Shown here one piece after another: positions 47,108-59,056 of a DNA stretch of 64,000 nt. The translations under genes were made by a program, and so were the position numbers. Each line of letters starts with the position of its first letter. Within the stretch, counting starts at the first letter, position 1. The notes below the pieces were generated by a model. It made no database searches, had not been told where the DNA came from, and saw only the letters and a list, made by a program, of their open reading frames with translations. The stretch covers positions 15,821,001 through 15,885,000 of the forward strand of contig NC_079885.1 of NCBI RefSeq assembly GCF_029227915.1. The letters run 5' to 3'. The DNA comes from Hydractinia symbiolongicarpus. Taxonomy: Eukaryota; Cnidaria; Hydrozoa; Anthoathecata; Hydractiniidae.

Positions 47108-47557
47108 ATTGACTTTTTCACGTTACGTTATTTATCATTACGACTGTGACGTATCTTTTTTACGAAATAGCCGCTGAGTAAATCAAGAAAGAGACATGAT
47201 TAGAAGTTGCTTTCCCTTCAAAACGGCTACAATCTTGCTGCAATAAATGCGCCACGTCGCAAATGAATGGATTACGAGCGTCAGACAAAGAAAATGGCGA
47301 TGTAGTTACTTTGCTAATTAACTTTGTCATATGAAAATTAAGTCTGAAAGCACCCTAGATTTCCTTCGTTGGAACTTTTTACCGGAAATCTTAAAGCGCA
47401 TTATTGTCGTAATTAATGGATAGCGCTTGAAATGAGCTTTCAAATGCACATAAACACGACCTATTTCGGATAATCCAGTCAAGAAATATGACCTTTATAA
47501 TTTAAACCATTTTCGATGTAATGTGCTAATAAATCGTAGATATCTGCCCGTTTGTTT

Positions 47558-47676
47558 GTCTACGACCATACCACGATGAACACACCTGTTCTCGTCCGAT
47601 CACGGAAGTTAAGCATCGTCGGGCCGGGGTAGTACTTGGATGGGGGACCGCCTGGGAACTCCCGGTGTCGTAGTCT
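47558..47676 (+). rRNA. 5S rRNA: 5S rRNA copy 84 (A72G, G117T)
   Basis: Repeats copy 80 in gene and spacer. Confidence 0.93.
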
Positions 47677-48126
47677 ATTGACTTTTTCACGTTACATTAT
47701 TTATCATTAGGACTGTGACGTATCTTTTTTACGCAATAGCCGCTGAGTAAATCAAGTAAGGGACATCATTAGAAGTTTCTTTCCCTTCAAAAGGGCTACG
47801 ATCTGGCAGCATTAAATGCGCCACGTCGCAAATGAATGGATTACGAGCGTCAGACAAAGAGAATGGCGATGTAGCTAATTTGCTAATTAACTTTGTCATA
47901 TGAAAATTAAGTCTGAAAGTACCCTAGATTGCCTTCGTTGGAACTTTTTACCGGAAATCTTAAAGCGCATGGTTGACGTAATTAATGGATAGCGCTTGAA
48001 ATGAGCTTTCAAATGCACATAAACACGACCTATTTCGGATGATCCAGTCAAGAAATATGACCTTTAAAATTTAAACCATTTTCGATGTAATGTGCTAATA
48101 AATCGTAGATATCTGCCCGTTTGTTT

Positions 48127-48245
48127 GTCTACGACCATACCACGATGAACACACCTGTTCTCGTCCGATCACGGAAGTTAAGCATCGTTGGGCCGGGATA
48201 GTACTTGGATGGGGGACCGCCTGGGAACTCCTGGTGTCGTAGGCT
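48127..48245 (+). rRNA. 5S rRNA: 5S rRNA copy 85 (C63T, C106T)
   Basis: Repeats copy 81, including ggttgacg upstream. Confidence 0.95.
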
Positions 48246-48695
48246 ATTGACTTTTTCACGTTACATTATTTATCATTACGACTGGGACGTATCTTTTTTA
48301 CGCAATAGCAGCTGAGTAAATCAAGAAAGAGACATGATTAGAAGTTGCTTTCCCTTCAAAACGGCTACAATCTGGCTGTAATAAATGCGCCACGTCGCAA
48401 ATGAATGGATTACGAGCGTCAGACAAAGAAAATGGCGATGTAGCTAATTTGCTAATTAACTTTGTCATATGAAAATAAAGTCTGAAAGTACCCTAGATTT
48501 CCTTCGTTGGAACTTTTTACCGGAAATCTTAAAGCGCATGGTTGTCGTAATTAATGGATAGCGCTTGAAATGAGCTTTCAAATGCACATAAACACGACCT
48601 ATTTCGGATGATCCAGTCAAGAAATATGACCTTTAAAATTTAAACCATTTTCGATGTAATGTGCTAATAAATCGTAGATATCTGCCCGTTTGTTT

Positions 48696-48814
48696 GTCTA
48701 CGACCATACCACGATGAACACACCTGTTCTCGTCCGATCACGGAAGTTAAGCATCGTTGGGCCGGGATAGTACTTGGATGGGGGACCGCCTGGGAACTCC
48801 TGGTGTCGTAGGCT
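48696..48814 (+). rRNA. 5S rRNA: 5S rRNA copy 86 (C63T, C106T)
   Basis: Like copy 82 but with C91 restored, so box C is intact here. Confidence 0.95.
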
Positions 48815-49264
48815 ATTGACTTTTTCACGTTACATTATTTATCATTACGACTGGGACGTATCTTTTTTACGCAATAGCCGCTGAGTAAATCAAGAAAGAG
48901 ACATGATTAGAAGTTGCTTTCCCTTCAAAACGGCTACAACCTTGCTGCAATAAATGCGCCACGTCGCAAATGAATGGATTACGAGCGTCAGACAAAGAAA
49001 ATGGCGATGTAGCTAATTTGTTAATTAACTTTGTCATATGAAAATAAAGTCTGAAAGTACCCTAGATTTCCTTCGTTGGAACTTTTTACCGGAAATCTTA
49101 AAGCGCATGGTTGTCATAATTAGTGGATAGCGCTTGAAATGAGTTTTCAAATGCACATAAACACGACCTATTTCGGATGATCCAGTCAGTAAATATGACC
49201 TTTAAAGTTTAAACCATTTTCGATGTGATGTGCTAATAAATCGTAGATATCTGACCGTTTGTTT

Positions 49265-49383
49265 GTTTACGACCATACCACGATGAACACACCTGTTCTC
49301 GTCCGATCACGGAAGTTAAGCATCGTCGGGCCGGGATAGTACTTGGATGGGGGACCGCCTGGGAACTCCCGGTGTCGTAGGCT
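49265..49383 (+). rRNA. 5S rRNA: 5S rRNA copy 87 (C3T)
   Basis: Repeats copies 79 and 83; the spacer has gttgtcataatt as a new change. Confidence 0.96.
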
Positions 49384-49833
49384 ATTGACTTTTTCACGTT
49401 ACGTTATTTATCATTACGACTGTGACGTATCTTTTTTACGAAATAGCCGCTGAGTAAATCAAGAAAGAGACATGATTAGAAGTTGCTTTCCCTTCAAAAC
49501 GGCTACAATCTTGCTGCAATAAATGCGCCACGTCGCAAATGAATGGATTACGAGCGTCAGACAAAGAAAATGGCGATGTAGTTACTTTGCTAATTAACTT
49601 TGTCATATGAAAATTAAGTCTGAAAGCACCCTAGATTTCCTTCGTTGGAACTTTTTACCGGAAATCTTAAAGCGCATTATTGTCGTAATTAATGGATAGC
49701 GCTTGAAATGAGCTTTCAAATGCACATAAACACGACCTATTTCGGATAATCCAGTCAAGAAATATGACCTTTATAATTTAAACCATTTTCGATGTAATGT
49801 GCTAATAAATCGTAGATATCTGCCCGTTTGTTT

Positions 49834-49952
49834 GTCTACGACCATACCACGATGAACACACCTGTTCTCGTCCGATCACGGAAGTTAAGCATCGTCGGGC
49901 CGGGGTAGTACTTGGATGGGGGACCGCCTGGGAACTCCCGGTGTCGTAGGCT
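49834..49952 (+). rRNA. 5S rRNA: 5S rRNA copy 88 (A72G)
   Basis: Like copies 80 and 84 but with G117 restored. The downstream spacer changes to class D, ending the 4-unit series. Confidence 0.95.
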
Positions 49953-50402
49953 ATTGACTTTTTCACGTTACATTATTTATCATTAGGACTGGGACGTATC
50001 TTTTTTACGCAATAGCCGCTGAGTAAATCAAGAAAGAGACATGATTATAAGTTGCTTTCCCTTCAAAACGGCTACAATCTTGCTGCAATAAATGCGCCAC
50101 GTCGCAAATAAATGGATTACGAGCGTCAGACAAAGAAAATGGCGATGTAGTTACTTTGCTAATTAACTTTGTCATATGAAAATTAAGTCTGAAAGTACCC
50201 TAGATTGCCTTCGTTGGAACTTTTTACCGGAAATCTTAAAGCGCATTATTGTCGCAATTAATGGATAGCGCTTGAAACGAGCTTTCAAATGCACATAAAC
50301 ACAACCTTTTTCGGATAATCCAGTCAAGAAATATGACCTTTAAAATTTAAACCATTTTTGATGTAATGTGCTAATAAATCGTAGATATCTGCCCGTTTGT
50401 TT

Positions 50403-50521
50403 GTCTACGACCATACCACGATGAACACACCTGTTCTCGTCCGATCACGGAAGTTAAGCATCGTTGGGCCGGGATAGTACTTGGATGGGGGACCGCCTGG
50501 GAACTCCCGGTGTCGTAGTCT
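50403..50521 (+). rRNA. 5S rRNA: 5S rRNA copy 89 (C63T, G117T)
   Basis: Carries the G117T end of copies 80 and 84 on a C63T gene: a recombinant allele. Class D spacer. Confidence 0.94.
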
Positions 50522-50971
50522 ATTGACTTTTTCACGTTACATTATTTATCATTAGGACTGGGACGTATCTTTTTTACGCAATAGCCGCTGAGTAAATCAA
50601 GAAAGAGACATGATTAGAATTTGCTTTCCCTTCAAAACGGCTACAATCTTGCTGCAATAAATGCGCCACGTCGCAAATAAATGGATTACGAGCGTCAGAC
50701 AAAGAAAATGGCGATGTAGTTACTTTGCTAATTAACTTTGTCATATGAAAATTAAGTCTGAAAGCACCCTAGATTTCCTTCGTTGGAACTTTTTACCGGA
50801 AATCTTAAAGCGCATGGTTGTCGTAAAGAATCGATAGCGCTTAAAAAGATCTTTCAAATGCACATAAACACGACCTATTTCGGATGATCCAGTCAAGAAA
50901 TATGACCTTTAAAGTGTGAACCATTTTCGATGTAATGTGCTAATAAATCGTAGATATCTGCCCCTTTGTGT

Positions 50972-51090
50972 GTCTACGACCATACCACGATGAACACACC
51001 TGTTCTCGTCCGATCACGGAAGTTAAGCATCGTTGGGCCGGGATAGTACTTGGATGGGGGACCGCCTGGGAACTCACGGTGTCGTAGGCT
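50972..51090 (+). rRNA. 5S rRNA: 5S rRNA copy 90 (C63T, C105A)
   Basis: C105A breaks the 70-105 pair of helix V and is private. Class D spacer with aaagaatcg and ccctttgtgtg. Confidence 0.92.
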
Positions 51091-51540
51091 ATTGACTTTT
51101 TCACGTTACATTATTTATCATTACGACTGTGACGTATCTTTTTTACGCAATAGCCGCTGAGTAAATCAAGAAAGAGACATGATTAGAAGTTGCTTTCCCT
51201 TCAAAACGGCTACAATCTTGCTGCAATAAATGCGCCACGTCGCAAATAAATGGATTACGAGCGTCAGACAAAGAAAATGGCGATGTAGTTACTTTGCTAA
51301 TTAACTTTGTCATATGAAAATTAAGTCTGAAAGCACCCTAGATTTCCTTCGTTGGAACTTTTTACCGGAAATCTTAAAGCGCATTATTGTCGTAATTAAT
51401 GGATAGCGCTTGAAATGAGCTTTCAAATGCACATAAACACGACCTATTTCGGATAATCCAGTCAAGAAATATGACCTTTAAAATTTAAACCATTTTCGAT
51501 GTAATGTGCTAATAAATCGTAGATATCTGCCCGTTTGTTT

Positions 51541-51659
51541 GTCTACGACCATACCACGATGAACACACCTGTTCTCGTCCGATCACGGAAGTTAAGCATC
51601 GTTGGGCCGGGATAGTACTTGGATGGGGGACCGCCTGGGAACTCCTGGTGTCGTAGGCT
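51541..51659 (+). rRNA. 5S rRNA: 5S rRNA copy 91 (C63T, C106T)
   Basis: Class D spacer. The spacer after it has atagctgctg, which also follows copy 95. Confidence 0.95.
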
Positions 51660-52109
51660 ATTGACTTTTTCACGTTACATTATTTATCATTACGACTGGG
51701 ACGTATCTTTTTTACGCAATAGCTGCTGAGTAAATCAAGAAAGAGACATGATTAGAAGTTGCTTTCCCTTCAAAACGGCTACAATCTTGCTGCAATAAAT
51801 GCGCCACGTCGCAAATAAATGGATTACGAGCGTCAGACAAAGAAAATGGCGATGTAGTTACTTTGCTAATTAACTTTGTCATATGAAAATTAAGTCTGAA
51901 AGCACCCTAGATTTCCTTCGTTGGAACTTTTTACCGGAAATCTTAAAGCGCATTATTGTCGTAAAGAATCGATAGCGCTTAAAAAGAGCTTTCAAATGCA
52001 CATAAACACGACCTATTTCGGATGATCCAGTCAAGAAATATGACCTTTAAAGTTTGAACCATTTTCGATGTAATGTGCTAATAAATCGTAGCTATCTGCC
52101 CGTTTGTGT

Positions 52110-52228
52110 GTCTACGACCATACCACGATGAATACACCTGTTCTCGTCCGATCACGGAAGTTAAGCGTCCTCGGGCCGGGATAGTACTTGGATGGAGGAC
52201 CGCCTGGGAACTCCCGGTGTCGTAGGCT
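52110..52228 (+). rRNA. 5S rRNA: 5S rRNA copy 92 (C24T, A58G, G61C, G87A)
   Basis: Divergent group. A58G gives a U-G wobble beside the C17-C61 mismatch. Upstream cgtagctatc alters the block between the TATA-like word and the start. Confidence 0.88.
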
Positions 52229-52678
52229 ATTGACTTTTTCACGTTACATTATTTATCATTACGACTGTGACGTATCTTTTTTACGCAATAGCCGCTGAGT
52301 AAATCAAGTAAGGGACATCATTAGAAGTTTCTTTCCCTTCAAAAGGGCTACGATCTGGCAGCATTAAATGCGCCACGTCGCAAATGAATGGATTACGAGC
52401 GTCAGACAAAGAGAATGGCGATGTAGCTAATTTGCTAATTAACTTTGTCATATGAAAATTAAGTCTGAAAGTACCCTAGATTGCCTTCGTTGGAACTTTT
52501 TACCGAAAATCTTAAAGCGCATGGTTGTCGTAATTAATGGATAGCGCTTGAAATGAGCTTTCAAATGCACATAAACACGACCTATTTCGGATGATCCAGT
52601 CAAGAAATATGACCTTTAAAATTTAAACCATTTTCGATGTAATGTGCTAATAAATCGTAGATATCTGCCCGTTTGTTT

Positions 52679-52797
52679 GTCTACGACCATACCACGATGA
52701 ACACACCTGTTCTCGTCCGATCACGGAAGTTAAGCATCGTTGGGCCGGGATAGTACTTGGATGGGGGACCGCCTGGGAACTCCTGGTGTCGTAGGCT
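52679..52797 (+). rRNA. 5S rRNA: 5S rRNA copy 93 (C63T, C106T)
   Basis: Class F spacer. Confidence 0.95.
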
Positions 52798-53247
52798 ATT
52801 GACTTTTTCACGTTACATTATTTATCATTACGACTGGGACGTATCTTTTTTACGCAATAGCCGCTGAGTAAATCAAGAAAGAGACATGATTAGAAGTTGC
52901 TTTCCCTTCAAAACGGCTACAATCTTGCTGCAATAAATGCGCCACGTCGCAAATAAATGGATTACGAGCGTCAGACAAAGAAAATGGCGATGTAGTTACT
53001 TTGCTAATTAACTTTGTCATATGAAAATTAAGTCTGAAAGCACCCTAGATTTCCTTCGTTGGAACTTTTTACCGGAAATCTTAAAGCGCATGGTTGTCGT
53101 AAGGAATCGATAGCGCTTAAAAAGAGCTTTCAAATGCACATAAACACGACCTATTTCGGATGATCCAGTCAGGAAATATGACCTTTAAAGTTTGAACCAT
53201 TTTCGATGTAATGTGCTAATAAATCGTAGATATCTGCCCGTTTGTGT

Positions 53248-53366
53248 GTCTACGACCATACCACGATGAACACACCTGTTCTCGTCCGATCACGGAAGTT
53301 AAGCATCCTTGGGCCGGGATAGTACTTAGATGGAGGACCGCCTGGGAACTCCTGGTGTCGTAGGCT
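53248..53366 (+). rRNA. 5S rRNA: 5S rRNA copy 94 (G61C, C63T, G81A, G87A, C106T)
   Basis: Divergent group on a C63T/C106T background, so it looks recombinant. G81A and G87A both lie in box C. Class D spacer with aaggaatcg. Candidate silent copy. Confidence 0.86.
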
Positions 53367-53816
53367 ATTGACTTTTTCACGTTACATTATTTATCATTAC
53401 GACTGTGACGTATCTTTTTTACGCAATAGCCGCTGAGTAAATCAAGTAAGGGACATCATTAGAAGTTTCTTTCCCTTCAAAAGGGCTACGATCTGGCAGC
53501 ATTTAATGCGCCACGTCGCAAATGAATGGATTACGAGCGTCAGACAAAGAGAATGGCGATGTAGCTAATTTGCTAATTAACTTTGTCATCTGAAAATTAA
53601 GTCTGAAAGTACCCTAGATTGCCTTCGTTGGAACTTTTTACCGGAAATCTTAAAGCGCATGGTTGTCGTAATTAATGGATAGCGCTTGAAATGAGTTTTC
53701 AAATGCACATAAACACGACCTTTTTCGGATGATCCAGTCAAGAAATATGACCTTTAAAATTTAAACCATTTTCGATGTAATGTGCTAATAAATTGTAGAT
53801 ATCTGCCCGTTTGTTT

Positions 53817-53935
53817 GTCTACGACCATACCACGATGAACACACCTGTTCTCGTCCGATCACGGAAGTTAAGCATCGTTGGGCCGGGATAGTACTTGGAT
53901 GTGGGACCGCCTGGGAACTCCTGGTGTCGTAGGCT
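53817..53935 (+). rRNA. 5S rRNA: 5S rRNA copy 95 (C63T, G86T, C106T)
   Basis: G86T in box C is shared with copy 97. Class F spacer with aaattgtag in the upstream block. Confidence 0.92.
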
Positions 53936-54385
53936 ATTGACTTTTTCACGTTACATTATTTATCATTACGACTGGGACGTATCTTTTTTACGCAATAGCT
54001 GCTGAGTAAATCAAGAAAGAGACATGATTAGAAGTTGCTTTCCCTTCAAAACGGCTACAATCTTGCTGCAATAAATGCGCCACGTCGCAAATAAATGGAT
54101 TACGAGCGTCAGACAAAGAAAATGGCGATGTAGTTACTTTGCTAATTAACTTTGTCATATGAAAATTAAGTCTGAAAGCACCCTAGATTTCCTTCGTTGG
54201 AACTTTTTACCGGAAATCTTAAAGCGCATGGTTGTCGTAAAGAATCGATAGCTCTTAAAAAGAGCTTTCAAATGCACATAAACACGACCTATTTCGGATG
54301 ATCCAGTCAAGAAATATGACCATTAAAGTTTGAACCATTTTCGATGTAATGTGCTAATAAATCGTAGATATCTGCCCGTTTGTGT

Positions 54386-54504
54386 GTCTACGACCATACC
54401 ACGATGAACACACCTGTTCTCGTCCGATCACGGAAGTTAAGCATCCTCGGGCCGGGATAGTACTTGGATGGAGGACCGCCTGGGAACTCCCGGTGTCGTA
54501 GGCT
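54386..54504 (+). rRNA. 5S rRNA: 5S rRNA copy 96 (G61C, G87A)
   Basis: Divergent group, same allele as copy 76. Class D spacer with aaagaatcg. Confidence 0.91.
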
Positions 54505-54954
54505 ATTGACTTTTTCACGTTACATTATTTATCATTACGACTGTGACGTATCTTTTTTACGCAATAGCCGCTGAGTAAATCAAGTAAGGGACATCATTAG
54601 AAGTTTCTTTCCCTTCAAAAGGGCTACGATCTGGCAGCATTAAATGCGCCACGTCGCAAATGAATGGATTACGAGCGTCAGACAAAGAGAATGGCGATGT
54701 AGCTAATTTGCTAATTAACTTTGTCATATGAAAATTAAGTCTGAAAGTACCCTAGATTGCCTTCGTTGGAACTTTTTACCGGAAATCTTAAAGCGCATAG
54801 TTGTCGTAATTAATGGATAGCGCTTGAAATGAGTTTTCAAATGCACATAAACACGACCTTTTTCGGATGATCCTGTCAAGAAATATGACCTTTAAAATTT
54901 AAACCATTTTCGATGTAATGTGCTAAGAAATCGTAGATATCTGCCCGTTTGTTT

Positions 54955-55073
54955 GTCTACGACCATACCACGATGAACGCACCTGTTCTCGTCCGATCAC
55001 GGAAGTTAAGCATCGTTGGGCCGGGATAGTACTTGGATGTGGGACCGCCTGGGAACTCCTGGTGTCGTAGGCT
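54955..55073 (+). rRNA. 5S rRNA: 5S rRNA copy 97 (A25G, C63T, G86T, C106T)
   Basis: G86T affects box C, and the TATA-like word reads taagaaat in place of taataaat, the only such change I noticed. Both internal and upstream promoter elements may be weakened. Class F spacer. Confidence 0.9.
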
Positions 55074-55523
55074 ATTGACTTTTTCACGTTACATTATTTA
55101 TCATTACGACTGGGACGTATCTTTTTTACTCAATAGCCGTTGAGTAAATCAAGAAAGAGACATGATTAGAAGTTGCTTTCCCTTCAAAACGGCTACAATC
55201 TTGCTGCAATAAATGCGCCACGTCGCAAATGAATGGATTACGAGCGTCAGACAAAGAAAATGGCGATGTAGCTAATTTGCTAATTAACTTTGTCATATGA
55301 AAATTAAGTCTGAAAGTACCCTAGATTGCCTTCGTTGGAACTTTTTACCGGAAATCTTAAAGCGCATGGTTGTCGTAATTAATGGATAGCGCTTGAAATG
55401 AGCTTTCAAATGCACATAAACACGACCTATTTCGGATGATCCAGTCAATAAATATGACCTTTAAAGTTTAAACCATTTTCGATGTAATGTGCTAATAAAT
55501 CGTAGATATCTGCCCGTTTGTTT

Positions 55524-55642
55524 GTTTACGACCATACCACGATGAACACACCTGTTCTCGTCCGATCACGGAAGTTAAGCATCGTCGGGCCGGGATAGTA
55601 CTTGGATGGGGGACCGCCTGGGAACTCCCGGTGTCGTAGGCT
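55524..55642 (+). rRNA. 5S rRNA: 5S rRNA copy 98 (C3T)
   Basis: C3T only. The spacer has a D left end and gtagctaat in the middle. Confidence 0.97.
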
Positions 55643-56092
55643 ATTGACTTTTTCACGTTACATTATTTATCATTACGACTGTGACGTATCTTTTTTACGA
55701 AATAGCCGCTGAGTAAATCAAGAAAGAGACATGATTAGAAGTTGCTTTCCCTTCAAAACGGCTACGATCTGGCAGCAATAAATGCGCCAAGTCGCAAATG
55801 AATGGATTACGAGCGTCAGACAAAGAAAATGGCGATGTAGTTAATTTGCTAATTAACTTTGTCATATGAAAATTAAGTCTGAAAGTACCCTAGATTGCCT
55901 TCGTTGGAACTTTTTACCGGAAATCTTAAAGCGCATGGTTGTCGTAATTAATGGATAGCGCTTGAAATGAGCTTTCAAATGCACATAAACATGACCTATT
56001 TCGGATGATCCAGTCAATAAATATGACCTTTAAAGTTTAAACCATTTTCGATGTAATGTGCTAATAAATCGTAGATATCTGCCCGTTTGTTT

Positions 56093-56211
56093 GTTTACGA
56101 CCATACCACGATGAACACACCTGTTCTCGTCCGATCACGGAAGTTAAGCATCGTCGGGCCGGGATAGTACTTGGATGGGGGACCGCCTGGGAACTCCCGG
56201 TGTCGTAGGCT
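56093..56211 (+). rRNA. 5S rRNA: 5S rRNA copy 99 (C3T)
   Basis: C3T only. Spacer like class C but with caaagaaaatgg instead of the A8 run. Confidence 0.97.
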
Positions 56212-56661
56212 ATTGACTTTTTCACGTTACATTATTTATCATTACGACTGTGACGTATCTTTTTTACGAAATAGCCGCTGAGTAAATCAAGAAAGAGACA
56301 TGATTAGAAGTTGCTTTCCCTTCAAAACGGCTACAATCTTGCTGCAATAATTGCGCCACGTCGCAAATGAATGGATTACGAGCGTCAGACAAAGAAAATG
56401 GCGATGTAGTTACTTTGCTAATTAACTTTGTCATATGAAAATTAAGTCTGAAAGCACCCTAGATTTCCTTCGTTGGAACTTTTTACCGGAAATCTTAAAG
56501 CGCATTATTGTCGTAATTAATGGATAGCGCTTGAAATGAGCTTTCAAATGCACATAAACACGACCTATTTCGGATAATCCAGTCAAGAAATATGACCTTT
56601 AAAATTTAAACCATTTTCGATGTAATGTGCTAATAAATCGTACATATCTGCCCGTTTGTTT

Positions 56662-56780
56662 GTCTACGACCATACCTCGATGAACACACCTGTTCTCGTC
56701 CGATCACGGAAGTTAAGCATCCTCGGGCCGGGATAGTACTTGGATGGAGGACCGCCTGGGAACTCCCGGTGTCGTAGGCT
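56662..56780 (+). rRNA. 5S rRNA: 5S rRNA copy 100 (A16T, G61C, G87A)
   Basis: Last member of the divergent group. A16T adds a second mismatch (16 with 62) beside C17-C61 in helix II, so folding is more doubtful. Class D spacer with cgtacatatc. Confidence 0.86.
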
Positions 56781-57230
56781 ATTGACTTTTTCACGTTACA
56801 TTATTTATCATTACGACTGTGACGTATCTTTTTTACGCAATAGCCGGTGAGTAAATCAAGAAAAAGACATGATTAGAAGTTGCTTTCCCTTCAAAACGGC
56901 TACAATCTTGCTGCAATAAATGCGCCACGTCGCAAATGAATGGATTACGAGCGTCAGACAAAGAAAATGGCGATGTAGCTAATTTGCTAATTAACTTTGT
57001 CATATGAAAATTACGTCTGAAAGTACCCTAGATTGCCTTCGTTGGAACTTTTTACCGGAAATCTTAAAGCGCATGGTTGTCGTAATTAATGGATAACGCT
57101 TGAAATGAGCTTTCAAATGCACATAAACACGACCTATTTCGGATGATCCAGTCAATAAATATGACCTTTAAAGTTTAAACCATTTTCGATGTAATGTGCT
57201 AATAAATCGTAGATATCTGCCCGTTTGTTT

Positions 57231-57349
57231 GTTTACGACCATACCACGATGAACACACCTGTTCTCGTCCGATCACGGAAGTTAAGCATCGTCGGGCCGG
57301 GATAGTACTTGGATGGGGGACCGCCTGGGAACTCCCGGTGTCGTAGGCT
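57231..57349 (+). rRNA. 5S rRNA: 5S rRNA copy 101 (C3T)
   Basis: C3T only. Spacer with ggataacgc, repeated at copy 105. First gene of the second 4-unit series. Confidence 0.97.
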
Positions 57350-57799
57350 ATTGACTTTTTCACGTTACATTATTTATCATTACGACTGTGACGTATCTTT
57401 TTTACGAAATAGCCGCTGAGTAAATCAAGAAAGAGACATGATTAGAAGTTGCTTTCCCTTCAAAACGGCTACGATCTGGCAGCAATAAATGCGCCAAGTC
57501 GCAAATGAATGGATTACGAGCGTCAGACAAAGAAAATGGCGATGTAGTTAATTTGCTAATTAACTTTGTCATATGAAAATTAAGTCTGAAAGTACCCTAG
57601 ATTGCCTTCGTTGGAACTTTTTACCGGAAATCTTAAAGCGCATCGTTGTCGTAATTAATCGATAGCGCTTGAAATGAGCTTTCAAATGCACATAAACACG
57701 ACCTATTTCGGATAATCCAGTCAAGAAATATGACCTTTAAAATTTAAACCATTTTCGATGTAATGTGCTAATAAATCGTAGATATCTGCCCGTTTGTTT

Positions 57800-57918
57800 G
57801 TCTACGACCATACCACGATGAACACACCTGTTCTCGTCCGATCACGGAAGTTAAGCATCGTCGGGCCAGGATAGTACTTGGATGGGGGACCGCCTGGGAA
57901 CTCCCGGTGTCGTAGGCT
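57800..57918 (+). rRNA. 5S rRNA: 5S rRNA copy 102 (G69A)
   Basis: G69A mismatch in helix V, as in copies 74 and 106. Terminator T5 intact. Spacer like class C, with cgcatcgttg. Confidence 0.94.
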
Positions 57919-58368
57919 ATTGACTTTTTCACGTTACATTATTTATCATTACGACTGTGACGTATCTTTTTTACGCAATAGCCGCCGAGTAAATCAAGAA
58001 AGAGACATGATTAGAAGTTGCTTTCCCTTCAAAACGACTACCATCGTGCTGCAATAAATGCGCCACGTCGCAAATGAATGGATTACGAGCGTCAGACAAA
58101 GAAAATAGCGATGAACTTACTTTGCTAACTAATTTTGTCATATGAAAATTAAGTCTGAAAGTACCCTAGATTGCCTTCGTTGGAACATTTTACCGAAAAT
58201 CTTAAAGCGCATTATTGTCGTAATTAATGGATAGCGCTTGAAATGAGCTTTCAAATTCACATAAACACGACCTATTTCGGATGATCCAGTCAAGAAATAT
58301 GACCTTTAAAGTTTAAACCATTTTCGATGTAATGTGCTAATAAATCGTAGATATCTGCCCGTTTGTTT
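57919..58368 (+). repeat. Class G intergenic spacer (representative)
   Basis: Diagnostic words: cgccgagtaaatc, acgactaccatcgtgctgc, aatagcgatgaacttac, gctaactaattttg. Related spacers precede copies 75, 105, 107 and 109. Confidence 0.87.
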
Positions 58369-58487
58369 GTTTACGACCATACCACGATGAACACACCTGT
58401 TCTCGTCCGATCACGGAAGTTAAGCATCGTCGGGCCGGGATAGTAGTTGGATGGGGGACCGCCTGGGAACTCCCGGTGTCGTAGGCT
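58369..58487 (+). rRNA. 5S rRNA: 5S rRNA copy 103 (C3T, C78G)
   Basis: C78G lies just before box C. Class G spacer. The spacer after it has gtgaggtat and aaatatccgc. Confidence 0.94.
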
Positions 58488-58937
58488 ATTGACTTTTTCA
58501 CGTTACATTATTTATCATTACGACTGTGAGGTATCTTTTTTACGAAATATCCGCTGAGTAAATCAAGAAAGAGACATGATTAGAAGTTGCTTTCCCTTCA
58601 AAACGGTTACGATCTGGCAGCAATAAATGCGCCAAGTCGCAAATGAATGGATTACGAGCGTCAGACAAAGAAAATGGCGATGTAGTTACTTTGCTAGTTA
58701 ACTTTGTCATATGAAAATTAAGTCTGAAAGCACCCTAGATTGCCTTCGTTGGAACTTTTTACCGGAAATCTTAAAGCGCATTATTGTCGTAATTAATGGA
58801 TAGCGCTTGAAATGAGCTTTCAAATGCACATAAACACGACCTATTTCGGATGATCCAGTCAAGAAATATGACCTTTAAAGTTTAAACCATTTTCGATGTA
58901 ATGTGCTAATAAATCGTAGATATCTGCCCGTTTGTTT

Positions 58938-59056
58938 GTTTACGACCATACCACGATGAACACACCTGTTCTCGTCCGATCACGGAAGTTAAGCATCGTC
59001 GGGCCGGGATAGTACTTGGATGGGGGACCGCCTGGGAACTCCCGGTGTCGTAGGCT
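58938..59056 (+). rRNA. 5S rRNA: 5S rRNA copy 104 (C3T)
   Basis: C3T only. Spacer with cggttacgatc and gctagttaac. Confidence 0.97.

Larger units (their letters stand above)
43575..49952 (+). repeat. 4-unit higher-order repeat, three copies (2276-bp period)
   Basis: Copies 77-80, 81-84 and 85-88 align unit by unit. caaccttgctg recurs before 79, 83 and 87; A72G in 80, 84 and 88; class F before 77, 81 and 85. Blocks 2 and 3 share ggttgacg, atagcagctg and ctggctgtaat that block 1 lacks, while blocks 1 and 2 share C91A and G117T that block 3 lacks. Confidence 0.93.
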
